A stretch of DNA of 40,315 bases from Terrabacter tumescens (GCF_014646815.1 NZ_BMNZ01000013.1:1-40315); one strand, 5' to 3'; shown: positions 1 to 9,915, counted from the first letter of the stretch. Numbers and translations are program-made. The notes: generated from the letters alone by a model not told the origin.

Positions 1-426
1 TGGCAGACCCTGGAACGATGGCTGGGGGCACGCCCACGAGCGAGGGACCTGACCGAGCTGCAACGTCTGCTGGACGTCTATGACGTGGTGTTCACCACGC
101 AGCGACCCCACCAAGGCATCGGCGGGGTCCCACCCTCAGCGCGCTACAGCGCCGGCCCGAAAGCCGAACCGGACCCCGACCAGCTCAAACCGCGACAGTT
201 CCTCCACACGATCACCCTGCCCCGCAGCGGATTCCTCGAGCTGCCCGGCACCCGGATAGCCTTCGGCGCCGCGTGGGCAGGAGCCAGGATCGACTACCTC
301 ATCGACCTCGACCACGCCGTGCTGTTCCACGACGACCAGCTCATCGCACACGTCCGGCTGGACCCCGAAACCCGCATCGACCACGTGCCCGGCCACCGGA
401 CCTACCACCGAGTCGCCAAATCCTGA
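1..426 (+). CDS. IS481-like transposase, C-terminal part (truncated by window edge)
   Basis: The reading frame is open from the first base and ends at TGA 424-426, so only the last 141 residues are visible. The stretch F-T-T-Q-R-P-H-Q-G-I-G-G followed by PPSARY is the typical end of an rve/DDE integrase core in IS481/IS3-type transposases, just after the catalytic Glu, which lies outside the window. About 90 further residues form a beta-rich C-terminal tail ending H-R-T-Y-H-R-V, as is usual in IS481-type enzymes. The role would be cut-and-paste or copy-paste transposition of the element. It converges with the giant rhs gene on the other strand, 100 bp away. Whether the element is intact cannot be judged. 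Confidence 0.8.
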   Translation, partial: WQTLERWLGARPRARDLTELQRLLDVYDVVFTTQRPHQGIGGVPPSARYSAGPKAEPDPDQLKPRQFLHTITLPRSGFLELPGTRIAFGAAWAGARIDYLIDLDHAVLFHDDQLIAHVRLDPETRIDHVPGHRTYHRVAKS

Positions 427-430
427 CTGT

Positions 431-470
431 CAGGCATGTCCCTTCACTCTTGACAGGCATGTCCCTTCAC
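431..470. repeat. 17-bp direct repeat at the probable right end of the IS
   Basis: CAGGCATGTCCCTTCAC occurs at 431-447 and again at 454-470 (offset 23 bp), immediately after the transposase stop. Position and repetition suggest a subterminal plus terminal copy of the IS end. The left end is not in the window, so the inverted-repeat partner cannot be checked. Confidence 0.55.
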
Positions 471-476
471 ACGACA

Positions 477-491
477 CCGCAGGTTCTGCGG
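477..491 (-). terminator. Small hairpin downstream of the rhs gene
   Basis: CCGCAG-GTT-CTGCGG forms a perfect 6-bp stem with a 3-nt loop, starting 35 bp beyond the rhs stop codon on the minus strand and just outside the IS-end repeat. It has no T-tract. It could terminate rhs and transposase transcripts, but the stem is short. Confidence 0.35.
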
Positions 492-525
492 CAGGTACAC
501 CTCAACCGGGTGGCGCTGACCGGCG

Positions 526-3500
526 CTACTGGCCCTCGGACCCCTTGGGTTGGGCGCCCGCCGACGTCGCCGGCTTGGTGCCACCCTGGCTGGGCGGCGC
601 CCCGGACCCGCCGCTGCCGGTCGTGGCCGACGATCCCGTGTCAGCGACCGTCGTCGTCGTCGTCGGCGAGGTCGACTTGCCGGACCCACCGGGACCGTTG
701 GCGTCGCCACCGGTCGCGGCCGCCGAGCCGCCCGTCTGGTTCGACGCCACCGGGCTGGCCGCCTGGGGTGTCGCGCCGGCGCCCTTGTCGGCGACCTCGA
801 ACTTCAGCCGCTTGCCCACGCCGAAGCCGAGCTTGACCGCCTTGAGCTTGCCGTCCTCGAGCTCGAACTCAAGGACCGGCCGCGCGTCCAGCCGGTTGAA
901 GTACTTCGCCTTGCGCTCCTGGGCCGTGTTGAAGCCCTTGAGCAGGCTCAGCGTCGCCCGGCCGCGGAGCGTGTCGGTGTTCTTGGCGAAGAAGCCGAGC
1001 AGCTTGGTGGACTGCGCCTGCGTGATCGGGTCGCCGTCCGGCTTCAGCGAGGCGATGGTGCGCAGGATGGAGATGGCGTCGGCGTTGGCCTTGTTGGGCA
1101 CGCGGCCGTCGCGGTCGACGTAGCCGATCGGGTCGGACTGGCCGTAGGTGTAGGCCGTCGTCAGCGTCGGGTTCTCCACCAGGGCCGTCTCGTCGTCGGT
1201 GAGGATCGGGTCGACCGTGAGGAAGCGCGCCTGCTGCGTGGAGTACCACCGGTCACCGAAGTTGATGAGGTTGTGGTCCTCGTCGACGTAGCCACCGGCG
1301 TACTGCCACGGCGTACGGAAGATCGTGCTGTCCTCCTTGATCCACACCTGCCCGGTCGGGAAGTACTCCTGGTGCTGGAACACCGTGCCGACGCGGTCGG
1401 TGACGATGTTCGTGCTGCCCTGGAGGTCCTTGTGCATGAAGTAGACCTTCTGGTCGAACGAGTCACCGGTCGTCGTCATGTTGACGGCGAGACGGTCGTT
1501 GCCGGCCCAGATGTTCTTCAGCATCGTGCCGTTGCGGACCGTCACCCAGGGGTTCACGTAGTAGGTGACGCCCTGCTCCTTGATCTCGATGGCGAGCTGG
1601 CCGGCGTAGTCGTAGACGTAGCTCGTCGTCTTGCGTCCGTTGCCCTTGGCGTTGTTGTCGACGATGTCGGTGAGCTTGCCGGCCCAGTCCCACGTCATGT
1701 TGCGGATCATGTCGGGGTTGGTGACGGTCGTCTGCTCGCCGTCCGAGTCGTACGCGTACGTCTCGGTGCGCTTGTTGAGCGAGTCGACGACCTTCGTCGC
1801 CTGGTTCGGCTTGGCCGCGTCGTAGGTGTAGGCGCTGCGGTCGAAGGTGTTGGCGAGGACCGTGGCCTCCTTGCACTTGCTCGTGCACCCGGTGTCGACG
1901 GTCCAGTCGCGCTGGGCCATCCGGGTCACCTTGCTCGTCGCGTCGTCGAGCGTCGCGGACCACGTGTAGTTCCGCGTGGTCTTCGGCGCGTAGTCCCACG
2001 TGCCGACCGCGTTCGTGAGGCGGTAGCGGCCGTCGTAGGTGTAGGTCTGCGACGTCGGTCCGCCGAACAGCGACGGCACGTCGGGCGGCAGCTGGTTCTT
2101 CACCGACGTCACGTTGCCGACGAGGTCGTAGGCGTACTTGAGGTTCATCAGCAGCCGGGTCCCGTCGGGCGACATCGCCGACCGGCCGGTGAGGCGCCTC
2201 GTGTCGACGTCGCGGTAGGTCGTGTCGACGACGCCGTCGCCGGTCCGGCGCTGCGAGGTCTGCCCGTAGACGTCGTAGCGCTGGTCGTCGAGGTAGCTGT
2301 GCACGCAGGGCACAGCGACGTCGACGCGGACGGTCGCGCCCGAGGCGTGCGGTGCCGCGGTGGGCGTCAGGACGGTGCCGTTGATGCCCCGCTCGACGGT
2401 GTAGTCGAACGTCCCGGGCACCGTGCCCGGCGTCCGCGCGGTGACGCGGAGCTGCTCGCCGTCGAGGCGGATCGTGAACGGCAGGGTCGGGTTCCAGCTG
2501 GAGGCGGGGTCGCCGTGCTGGAACTCGGTGACGGTGACGGTCGTCGCGGTGGCGTCGACCGACGTCGTGAGGCGTCCGAGCTCGGTGCAGTCGTTGGTGC
2601 CGACGACGCGCTTGAGCCGTCCGCCGGTGTCGTAGTCGTTGCGCACGACCTCGCCGTCCGGCAGCGATACGGTCGCGAGCCGGCCGAGCCAGTCGTTGTC
2701 GTAGCTCGTCGTGAACGGACCCTTGTTGGGGTGCGGCCCGGTCATCGTCGTGACGTCCTGGGCGAGGCGCCCGTTGACGTCGTAGCCGAAGGTCTGCACG
2801 CGCGCCTTGTCCTCGACGTGGACCATCTTGCCTGCGGCGTTGCCCGCGGTGGAGTGGCCGAGGTAGCCGCCGTAGTCCATCGTGACCGGCTTCTCACCGG
2901 GGTAGGTGATCGAGGTCATGAGGCCGAAGTCGAAGCCGAAGACGGTCTTGACATTGTTCTCCTCGCGCAGCACGGGGCTCTGCTCGGAGGTCTTGTTGCC
3001 GGCCAGGTCGTAGGTCCACTGGACGAGCCCGCCGTCGGGGGTCGTCGTCGAGGTCCTGCGGCCGAGCAGGTCGTAGGTGTGCGTCGTCACGAGACCACCG
3101 GGCGAGTCGACCCGGAGCAGCTGCCCGAGCCGGTCGTAGGCGTACGTCGTGAAGAGGGAGACCTTGGCGGCCGTGCGGTCCTCACTGCGGATGACGTTGT
3201 CGTGCGCGTCCATCCACGTCTTCGTGTGCCGCCCGAGGGGGTCGGTCGCGTCGACCGTCGCGACGGTGCCGAAGACGCCGTACTCCTCGTGGGCGTATGC
3301 CGTGAGCGTCATCGCGCCGTTGGAGAGCCGTTCCGCCGTGGTGCGGTCGAGGGCGTCGAAGGTCGTGATCGTCGCCTGGGCGTAGGTGGGGTTGCTCGTG
3401 TCGACGGTGTAGTCGGCGAGCGACGAGCCGGTCTGGAGGAACGGCTTCCACTGGTGCACGGTGCGGCCGAGACCGTCGACGTACGAACCGCCCTCGGCGG

Positions 3501-6500
3501 CGAAGCCGGACCCGGTGACGCCGGTGACGGGGTCGTAGACCTGGGCGTCGCGCTTGCGTCCGGTGACACGTCCCGAGCCGTCGGCATACGTCGCCGTGTC
3601 GATGGTCGTGCCCGGGTGGAACTCGTCGGTGTGGGTCACCGTCGCGTACGGGTACTGCGCGTCGACGGGGTGGTAGGCGAACGTCGCGACGCCGCCGTCG
3701 GGCGAGGTGATGGTGCGCACCCGGCTGTAGGCGTCGTAGGTGTAGCTCGTGACGTTGCCGTTGGCGTCCGTCCGGGTCCCGACCCGTCCGGTCGGTCCGT
3801 CGAAGGCGGCCGTCGAGGTGAGACCCACCGCGGTGCCGGTCGGGTCCTGGTCGTCCTCGATGAAGGCGCGGGTCGTGTCGGCCGGGTCGGTGCCGGCGGG
3901 GTCGCCGGAGCCCGTCAGGGCGTAGTCGGTGACGGTGCCGACGTTCGCGTGGTTCGCGTCGTCGTAGACGTAGCGGACGGCATACCGCTTGCCCTTGGCG
4001 TCGGGCGGCATGACGATCCGGTTGTAGCTGCCCCACTGGTCGTAGGTCAGTCGGGTCTCGGCGTAGCTCGCGGGCGTGGATCCGCCCGGGAGAGCGAGGA
4101 ACTCACGCTGGACGGTCACCGAGTTGTTGTCGCAGTAGGCGGTGTTGCCGGTGCGCGACCGCAGCACGGTCCCGTCCGGCGCCGTGACGCTGATGGCGAC
4201 GGGCTGGCTGTCCCACGTCTGGCAGTTCGTCGCCGACCAGAAGGGCGCCTTGGCCACCGGCGTGTACTTCAGCGTCGGCCCGCAGCCGAAGAACGTGTTC
4301 ATGTCCTCCGACGTGCTGGTGACGCAGTTGGCGTAGGCGATGCCGACGACCGTGTCGTCGCCCGTCGTGCCGGGCAGTCCGTCGTCGGTGATCTGGACGG
4401 GGTTGCCGAGGCGGTCATAGGCATACGACACGGACGTCGTCTGCTTGAGGGACCCGCCTGAGTACCAGTCCTGCTCGACCTTCGCGACGCGTGGGGTCGC
4501 TCGGAGGGCGAGGAGCTGCTCGACGGTGGCGCCGCCGAGGTCGAGCGGGGCGTAGTCACCGCCGCCACCCACCGCGTTGCGGTCGAGGTCGCGCAGCGCC
4601 CACGTCGTGCGGGTGCGCTGCATGACGGGCCCACTCGTCGTGCCGTCGTAGACGGTCGTCTCGTACTCGAGCCCCGACTCGAAGACCGAGCCGTTGCGGT
4701 ACTTGTGCTGGGTCGTGCGCACCTTGTCGGTCATCGCCGGGTGGTCGACGTCGGCGGTGTGGTCGTAGGAGACGTAGTGCTCGCTGACGGTCACCGAGTC
4801 GTAGCCGAGGTCGGTGCGGTTGACGAAGTCCTGGGCGGTGGCGCCGTAGGAGATCGTGCTGTGGCGCTCGGCGATGCCGTCGGCCCCGCGGCTGGACTTC
4901 ACGTCGACGTCGTCGAGCACCCACTGGCTGTCGGGGTGGCTCGTCGTGTTGCCGTCACGGTGGTAGTCGAGGCCGATGGTCCCGCCGAGCGGGGTCGTCA
5001 CCGTCTTGAGCAGGTTGGTGCGGCCCTGGGTGTTCAGGGCGACCTTGATGTCCGAGGAGCCCTTGACCCGCGAGACGGAGTCGGCGTAGCCGTCACCGTT
5101 GACGTCGGTGAGGTCGACGTCGGTCGAGGTCATGCTGTTCTCGTAGTGCCCGCCGGGGTTGAGGATGAGGTAGCAGGCGACGAGGCAGAGCGGGATGCCG
5201 ACGGTGACGTCGGCGCCCCCGCCGAGGCTCTCGGAGCTGTCCTGGCGGATCTGGGGCTTACCGGCGACGTTGATGACGCCGAGCACGTTGAAGTCGGACT
5301 TCTGGTGCGTGCCGTAGACGGCCTGGTCGACGAGGCCGGTGCCGTTGCTGAAGGCGACCTTGACGTTGCCGTTGTCGCTGTAGACGGCGTCGAGCAGGCC
5401 GTCGCCGTTGACGTCGTCCCACGAGACGTTGGGCAGGTCGACGTTGGAGTTGGCCGCGATGCCGCCGGCGAAGCCGCCGTTGTCGATGTTGAAGCCGAAG
5501 CTCGCTCCCACGGAGCCGCTGTAGGAGTTCGTCGAGCTGAACGAGCTGACGGTCCAACGGAACTGGGGCGTGAAGGAGTGGCCGAGGTTGAGACGCACCC
5601 GGATCTCGTCGTCGTCGACGGTGACGCGGTCGGGCAGGCCGTCGCCGTTGAGGTCGGCGAGGGTCTCCTGGACGGGGATCGTCGCGTCGCGCGGGACCTT
5701 CTTGAGCGCCTTGTCGTCCTGGTGGGTGTTCTGCGACGTCGGGTTGGTGAAGCTGGCGCCCGCGCCGATGGACCCGCCGATGTTGGCGCCGTAGGAGGTG
5801 TCGGAGGCGCTGCTGCCCTTGGTCGAGGAGCTGCCCTTCGTCGAGTTGGTCGTGCCCTTGTTGTTGCCGGAGATGCCGATCGGGGCACCGCCGAAGCCGC
5901 CGGACACGGCGAGGGTGGTGGAGGAGTCGACGACGTCGACGCCGCCGCCGGTGCACGCGACCCGGGCGTTGGCGGGGCCGCACTCCTGGGAGCCGCGGGC
6001 GTTCGTGTAGGTCACCGAGTCGGGCCGGACGGTGTCGGGGTAGCCGTCACCGTTCATGTCGAGGAAGTCGACGAGGCTGCGGCTCCAGCCGGCGGCGAAG
6101 CTGCCGCCCAGCGGGCCGACTCCCGCCATGAGCATGAAGATCGGTCCGGTCTCGCCGAGCAGGTTCGGGGCACTCGTGCCTCCGCTGCTCGCCGCCCCGG
6201 TGATCGGCAGGTCCTCGCCGAAGCGGGCCGAGCCGGTCAGGCCGTCCTCGCCGGCGTAGATCTTGGGCTTGGGGCCCTGCCAGCGCTGCGCGAGCGTGTC
6301 GGGGTCGACGACGGCGTTGTAGGCGAAGGCCTTGGGGATGTTGGCGGTCGCCTTGCTCGTGTCGAACTCCGGCGGGGCGCCCGAGCCGGGCGGGTAGTTG
6401 CCGAAGCCGGTGTCGTTGACCGACGTGTCGGTCGGGCAGGACCCGCCGAACATCGCCTGGCAGGCGTCGTCCTTGTTGTCGTAGGGGTCGCCCGAGGCCG

Positions 6501-9500
6501 TCGTCGTGCGGAAGTCCGCCTCGTCTATGGCCGTCGTGGCGCGGGTCCCGGTCGCCGTGTAGCCGGCGGCGGCCCAGCCTCGGTAGGCGACGGGGAAGTA
6601 GCCCTGCGGGCCGGCCCAGTTGACCGTCTGCGGGACGTCCTCGGACTTGTCGACGGAGCTCTCGGTCCACTTCATCGTCAGGTTGAGGCCGCTGACGTGC
6701 GAGGACAGGCCGGGGCTGCGCATCGTGACGTCGAACCAGTAGGGCGTGCCGTTGGTGAGCGTGAGGTCCGGGAGCGCCTTGTCGATGGCCCCGGAACCGG
6801 ACGGCACGGCATACGTCGTCTTGTAGACGAGCCCGGTCGACGTCTTGGCCGTCACGACGACCTCGCCACCGGGGTTGTCGCTGTCGCGGGTGCCGGTCAG
6901 CGTCGGCGTCACGGTGCGGCCGAGCGTCGAGGTCCAGGCGCTCGCGGGAGCGCTCCGCGTGGACAGCGGGTAGGTGTCGAGGTCCATGTGCGGCGTGACC
7001 GTCGTCTTGGACGCGTCGCAGCTGCCGCCGCTGAGGAAGCAGAGCTTGCCCGCCTCGACCCACGAGATGGTGGAGAGGTCGATCGGGCTGTCGACGAGCA
7101 CGCGCGTGCGCACGGAGTCGTATGCCGTGACGACGCCGTCCGCGTCCTTGACCGGTGCCGCGACGGTCGGGTCGGCGGTGATCCGGAAGCGACCGGTCTC
7201 GGTCTGGCCGATGACCCCGAGGCGCGCGTTGGCGGCGGCCTGCGTGGCGAAGCAGCCGAAGCTCGTCGTCGGGTCGGCGACGCACCACTGGCCGCCGTTC
7301 TGCGTGACGGTCTTGACGCGGGCCGCGTCGGTGGCGCCGGACGAGGTGATCGGCGTGATGGTCACCGGGCTGGACGTGACGGCCTTCGTGGTGCCGTTGC
7401 GCACGGCGACCTCGGGGCGCAGGTCGTCGGTCGTGGCCGCGGCCTTGTCGAGCGCTGCACTGAAGTGCGCGGTGCCGCCGTTGCTGACCGAGGTGAACAG
7501 GTCCGGCCGGCCGGCCAGGGTGAAGTCGTCGGCCAGGGAGTAGCTGCGCTGGTCGAGGCCGTTGGCGTCGGGAGCCGAGCCCCCGGCATACGTGATCGTC
7601 GCTTCCCACGTCACGGAGTCGCCGTTGCCCTTGGGCCGCGAGCCCGCGCGGAAGTAGAGCGACTGCCCCTTGTCGACGTGGATGGTCTGCGCAGCGGGCT
7701 GCCAGGTCGGCGAGGCGGCGCTGATGCTCGCGCTGCCGAGCTCGGTGCCGGCCCTCTGGATGGCGACGCGGACGGAGCCGCCGGCGGAGTCCGGCACCGG
7801 GGTGCCGAGGGTGGCCTTGGCGTTGATGGTGACGGTGCCGTCGAAGGGCGCGGTCCAGCGGCGCACGGTGTCGATGGGCGGCACGGCCTCACGGAGCCGG
7901 TCGACCATGGCCTCGAAGGCGGGGTCGCTGACGGGCACCGTCTGCGGTGTCAGCGGGACGCGCGTCTGGGCGTCGGACGCGCTGAAGGTGGGCTGGCACG
8001 CCTCGACGCCGGTGACGCCAGGCGCGCAGACGAGGTGGTTGAAGCGGACCTGGGTGCCGCTCACGAGGTCGACGAGGCCGTCGCCGTTGGCGTCGGTGAA
8101 GTAGCTGTCGACCCAGCTCCACTGGCCACCGACGTTGAAGACGCCGTAGACGCCGAAGTAGGCCTCGATGCCGCCCTGGATGCCGATGGAGCGCTGGACG
8201 GGCAGGTCGGAGAAGCCGGAGAGGACGTGCATCGGGCCGAAGGTGAGGTCGGCCGTGAGCGCCGTCGTCGGGCGGCTCGTGTTGAGCTGGTAGCGGATCT
8301 GGCCCGAGGGTCCGGTGCCCGAGATCGCCTCTCGGTAGACCTTGTCGGGCAGGGCGTCGCCGTTGAGGTCCATGAACTCGATGACCGAGCGGTTCGTCGT
8401 GCCGTTCATGGCGAACGAGCCGCCGACCGACCCGGTCTTCTCCGGGTCGGCGAGGTTGAAGCCGACGTAGATCTTGCCGTCACCGGCATCGGTCATCGAC
8501 GACCCGAGGCCGCTCAGCTTCTGGTTGATGTAGGCGGCGGTGCCCCCGCTGGACGGGTTGGCCCCCGTGTTCCACTTGGCGGCGGTGTCGAAGCCGCTTC
8601 CGGCGGCCGCGACGTCGTCGAAGTAAGCGAAGGTGTGCTTGAGTCCCGTTGCAGGACAAGCGGCCAGGCCGTTGCAGCCGATCTGCGTGACGGACCGTAG
8701 GCGCGTCTTGCCGAAGTGCGGGTCGGCGTCGTAGCCCAGGGTGTAGCGCGTGACGACCGTGTTGGTCTTGCGGTAGACGACGTCGATGTTGGTGAGGACG
8801 TCCTGGTCGAGGTCGAGCACGCCGCCGCGGCCGTCGAGGACGGCGTCGGTGCGACCGCCCGGGCTGCGGACGAACCGCACCTCGTAGGCGGGGTCCTCGG
8901 GCTCGCCGCTCACCGTGCTGGCGGCGGTGTAGAGGATCTTGCTGAGGTAGACGTGCTTCGGGCAGACCTGTCCGCTGGGGCAGCTCGCGCCCGCGGCGAG
9001 GGCGACCCAGCCGGTGGGCTTGCTGTCGTCCTGCTTGTAGGTGACGGTGTCGTAGACGTAGCGGAACATGTTGACGCCGATGTCGCGCTTGGCCGTGAGG
9101 AACCAGCGCACGCCGTTGCCGTTGGCGTCGGTGAGGATGCCCTTGGGGTCGCGGCTGCGGTCGTCGATGCCTGCCTGAGTGCCGGCCTCACCGAGGGGGC
9201 CGCCGCTGTCGGGGGTGCCGCCGTAGTAGCGGATGTTGCCCTGCTTGTCGCGGACCTCCCACCAGTAGTTGCTCGGCTTGTCACCGTGCCGGATGACCTG
9301 CTCGAACTCGGTCTCGATCTTGCGGGTGAAGTCCTGGCGCTCGGCGATGCGCGGCTCGAGGACGGCCTTGACGGCGTTGGGCACGAGCGCGTCCCCGTCG
9401 AGGGTGTACGACTCGCTCTCGACGTTGCCGCACGGCGGGCTCTTGGTCGTGCCGTCGCAGAAGCGCGGGGCGCCAAACGAGGTGTCCACGGCGACCTCGG

Positions 9501-9915
9501 GAGGCGTCAGGTCCCAGCCGAGCCCGGCCCAGGACGGCCCGCCCTCGGAGCTGTAGCTGAGGCTGACGTCGGGCGTCATGCCGCGGCCCTTGGGCAGCTC
9601 GATGGGGTAGGCCAGCTCGGCGGTGCCGCTCGGGTTCGCCTCGGGCGGCGTCATCTGCGACAGGCCCTCGGTGACGTCTGCGTAGAGCAGGTCGGCGGTC
9701 GAGCCGTCACCGATCTCCTGCGGCGTCGTCGGGGCGATGCCCGGCAGCGTCGAGTCGATGATGCCGCCGCCGGGACTGCCCGCCACCGCCATCGGGATCG
9801 CCGTCGTCAGCGCGAGCAGCGCCGCGAGGACGACTGCCCAGAAGCTGCGGCGTCGGTGCGGGCGGTGGTGCGAGCGGTGGGTGGCGTCGTCGACGACATG
9901 GCGGCGTGAGGGCAT
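526..9915 (-). CDS. Giant secreted SpvB/FG-GAP/RHS-repeat protein (3,129 aa)
   Basis: The start is ATG 9915 with GGGAG 8 nt upstream; the open frame runs further upstream but has no homology-like sequence there. A twin-Arg/His-rich n-region and hydrophobic core (about residues 22-46, ending AVAG) form a Sec-type signal peptide. Domains in order: an SpvB/TcdB-like N-terminus (about 95-135, with P-x-G-R-G-M-x-P and WAGLGWDL); FG-GAP/VCBS calcium-type repeats of the form D-x-N-G-D-x-x-x-D at about 515, 607, 1285, 1420, 1500 and 1604; YD repeats from about 1985 to 2770; an RHS-associated core (about 2830-2938, ending DPIGYVDRDGR); then an unrecognised variable region (2939 to about 3041) and a Gly/Ser/Thr-rich tail to the stop. 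Family knowledge suggests a shell protein that carries a C-terminal effector. No adjacent immunity gene is seen; the IS lies where one would be expected. Confidence 0.88.
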   Translation of the reverse strand: MPSRRHVVDDATHRSHHRPHRRRSFWAVVLAALLALTTAIPMAVAGSPGGGIIDSTLPGIAPTTPQEIGDGSTADLLYADVTEGLSQMTPPEANPSGTAELAYPIELPKGRGMTPDVSLSYSSEGGPSWAGLGWDLTPPEVAVDTSFGAPRFCDGTTKSPPCGNVESESYTLDGDALVPNAVKAVLEPRIAERQDFTRKIETEFEQVIRHGDKPSNYWWEVRDKQGNIRYYGGTPDSGGPLGEAGTQAGIDDRSRDPKGILTDANGNGVRWFLTAKRDIGVNMFRYVYDTVTYKQDDSKPTGWVALAAGASCPSGQVCPKHVYLSKILYTAASTVSGEPEDPAYEVRFVRSPGGRTDAVLDGRGGVLDLDQDVLTNIDVVYRKTNTVVTRYTLGYDADPHFGKTRLRSVTQIGCNGLAACPATGLKHTFAYFDDVAAAGSGFDTAAKWNTGANPSSGGTAAYINQKLSGLGSSMTDAGDGKIYVGFNLADPEKTGSVGGSFAMNGTTNRSVIEFMDLNGDALPDKVYREAISGTGPSGQIRYQLNTSRPTTALTADLTFGPMHVLSGFSDLPVQRSIGIQGGIEAYFGVYGVFNVGGQWSWVDSYFTDANGDGLVDLVSGTQVRFNHLVCAPGVTGVEACQPTFSASDAQTRVPLTPQTVPVSDPAFEAMVDRLREAVPPIDTVRRWTAPFDGTVTINAKATLGTPVPDSAGGSVRVAIQRAGTELGSASISAASPTWQPAAQTIHVDKGQSLYFRAGSRPKGNGDSVTWEATITYAGGSAPDANGLDQRSYSLADDFTLAGRPDLFTSVSNGGTAHFSAALDKAAATTDDLRPEVAVRNGTTKAVTSSPVTITPITSSGATDAARVKTVTQNGGQWCVADPTTSFGCFATQAAANARLGVIGQTETGRFRITADPTVAAPVKDADGVVTAYDSVRTRVLVDSPIDLSTISWVEAGKLCFLSGGSCDASKTTVTPHMDLDTYPLSTRSAPASAWTSTLGRTVTPTLTGTRDSDNPGGEVVVTAKTSTGLVYKTTYAVPSGSGAIDKALPDLTLTNGTPYWFDVTMRSPGLSSHVSGLNLTMKWTESSVDKSEDVPQTVNWAGPQGYFPVAYRGWAAAGYTATGTRATTAIDEADFRTTTASGDPYDNKDDACQAMFGGSCPTDTSVNDTGFGNYPPGSGAPPEFDTSKATANIPKAFAYNAVVDPDTLAQRWQGPKPKIYAGEDGLTGSARFGEDLPITGAASSGGTSAPNLLGETGPIFMLMAGVGPLGGSFAAGWSRSLVDFLDMNGDGYPDTVRPDSVTYTNARGSQECGPANARVACTGGGVDVVDSSTTLAVSGGFGGAPIGISGNNKGTTNSTKGSSSTKGSSASDTSYGANIGGSIGAGASFTNPTSQNTHQDDKALKKVPRDATIPVQETLADLNGDGLPDRVTVDDDEIRVRLNLGHSFTPQFRWTVSSFSSTNSYSGSVGASFGFNIDNGGFAGGIAANSNVDLPNVSWDDVNGDGLLDAVYSDNGNVKVAFSNGTGLVDQAVYGTHQKSDFNVLGVINVAGKPQIRQDSSESLGGGADVTVGIPLCLVACYLILNPGGHYENSMTSTDVDLTDVNGDGYADSVSRVKGSSDIKVALNTQGRTNLLKTVTTPLGGTIGLDYHRDGNTTSHPDSQWVLDDVDVKSSRGADGIAERHSTISYGATAQDFVNRTDLGYDSVTVSEHYVSYDHTADVDHPAMTDKVRTTQHKYRNGSVFESGLEYETTVYDGTTSGPVMQRTRTTWALRDLDRNAVGGGGDYAPLDLGGATVEQLLALRATPRVAKVEQDWYSGGSLKQTTSVSYAYDRLGNPVQITDDGLPGTTGDDTVVGIAYANCVTSTSEDMNTFFGCGPTLKYTPVAKAPFWSATNCQTWDSQPVAISVTAPDGTVLRSRTGNTAYCDNNSVTVQREFLALPGGSTPASYAETRLTYDQWGSYNRIVMPPDAKGKRYAVRYVYDDANHANVGTVTDYALTGSGDPAGTDPADTTRAFIEDDQDPTGTAVGLTSTAAFDGPTGRVGTRTDANGNVTSYTYDAYSRVRTITSPDGGVATFAYHPVDAQYPYATVTHTDEFHPGTTIDTATYADGSGRVTGRKRDAQVYDPVTGVTGSGFAAEGGSYVDGLGRTVHQWKPFLQTGSSLADYTVDTSNPTYAQATITTFDALDRTTAERLSNGAMTLTAYAHEEYGVFGTVATVDATDPLGRHTKTWMDAHDNVIRSEDRTAAKVSLFTTYAYDRLGQLLRVDSPGGLVTTHTYDLLGRRTSTTTPDGGLVQWTYDLAGNKTSEQSPVLREENNVKTVFGFDFGLMTSITYPGEKPVTMDYGGYLGHSTAGNAAGKMVHVEDKARVQTFGYDVNGRLAQDVTTMTGPHPNKGPFTTSYDNDWLGRLATVSLPDGEVVRNDYDTGGRLKRVVGTNDCTELGRLTTSVDATATTVTVTEFQHGDPASSWNPTLPFTIRLDGEQLRVTARTPGTVPGTFDYTVERGINGTVLTPTAAPHASGATVRVDVAVPCVHSYLDDQRYDVYGQTSQRRTGDGVVDTTYRDVDTRRLTGRSAMSPDGTRLLMNLKYAYDLVGNVTSVKNQLPPDVPSLFGGPTSQTYTYDGRYRLTNAVGTWDYAPKTTRNYTWSATLDDATSKVTRMAQRDWTVDTGCTSKCKEATVLANTFDRSAYTYDAAKPNQATKVVDSLNKRTETYAYDSDGEQTTVTNPDMIRNMTWDWAGKLTDIVDNNAKGNGRKTTSYVYDYAGQLAIEIKEQGVTYYVNPWVTVRNGTMLKNIWAGNDRLAVNMTTTGDSFDQKVYFMHKDLQGSTNIVTDRVGTVFQHQEYFPTGQVWIKEDSTIFRTPWQYAGGYVDEDHNLINFGDRWYSTQQARFLTVDPILTDDETALVENPTLTTAYTYGQSDPIGYVDRDGRVPNKANADAISILRTIASLKPDGDPITQAQSTKLLGFFAKNTDTLRGRATLSLLKGFNTAQERKAKYFNRLDARPVLEFELEDGKLKAVKLGFGVGKRLKFEVADKGAGATPQAASPVASNQTGGSAAATGGDANGPGGSGKSTSPTTTTTVADTGSSATTGSGGSGAPPSQGGTKPATSAGAQPKGSEGQ

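Noticed and set aside
550-8700. Very long plus-strand open frames (over 1,300 codons each) opposite the giant rhs gene
   Set aside because: They are antisense shadows of a high-GC gene: composition is dominated by Val, Gly, Arg and Asp in a low-complexity pattern, no ribosome-binding site or domain is visible, and the minus-strand frame has clear domains throughout.
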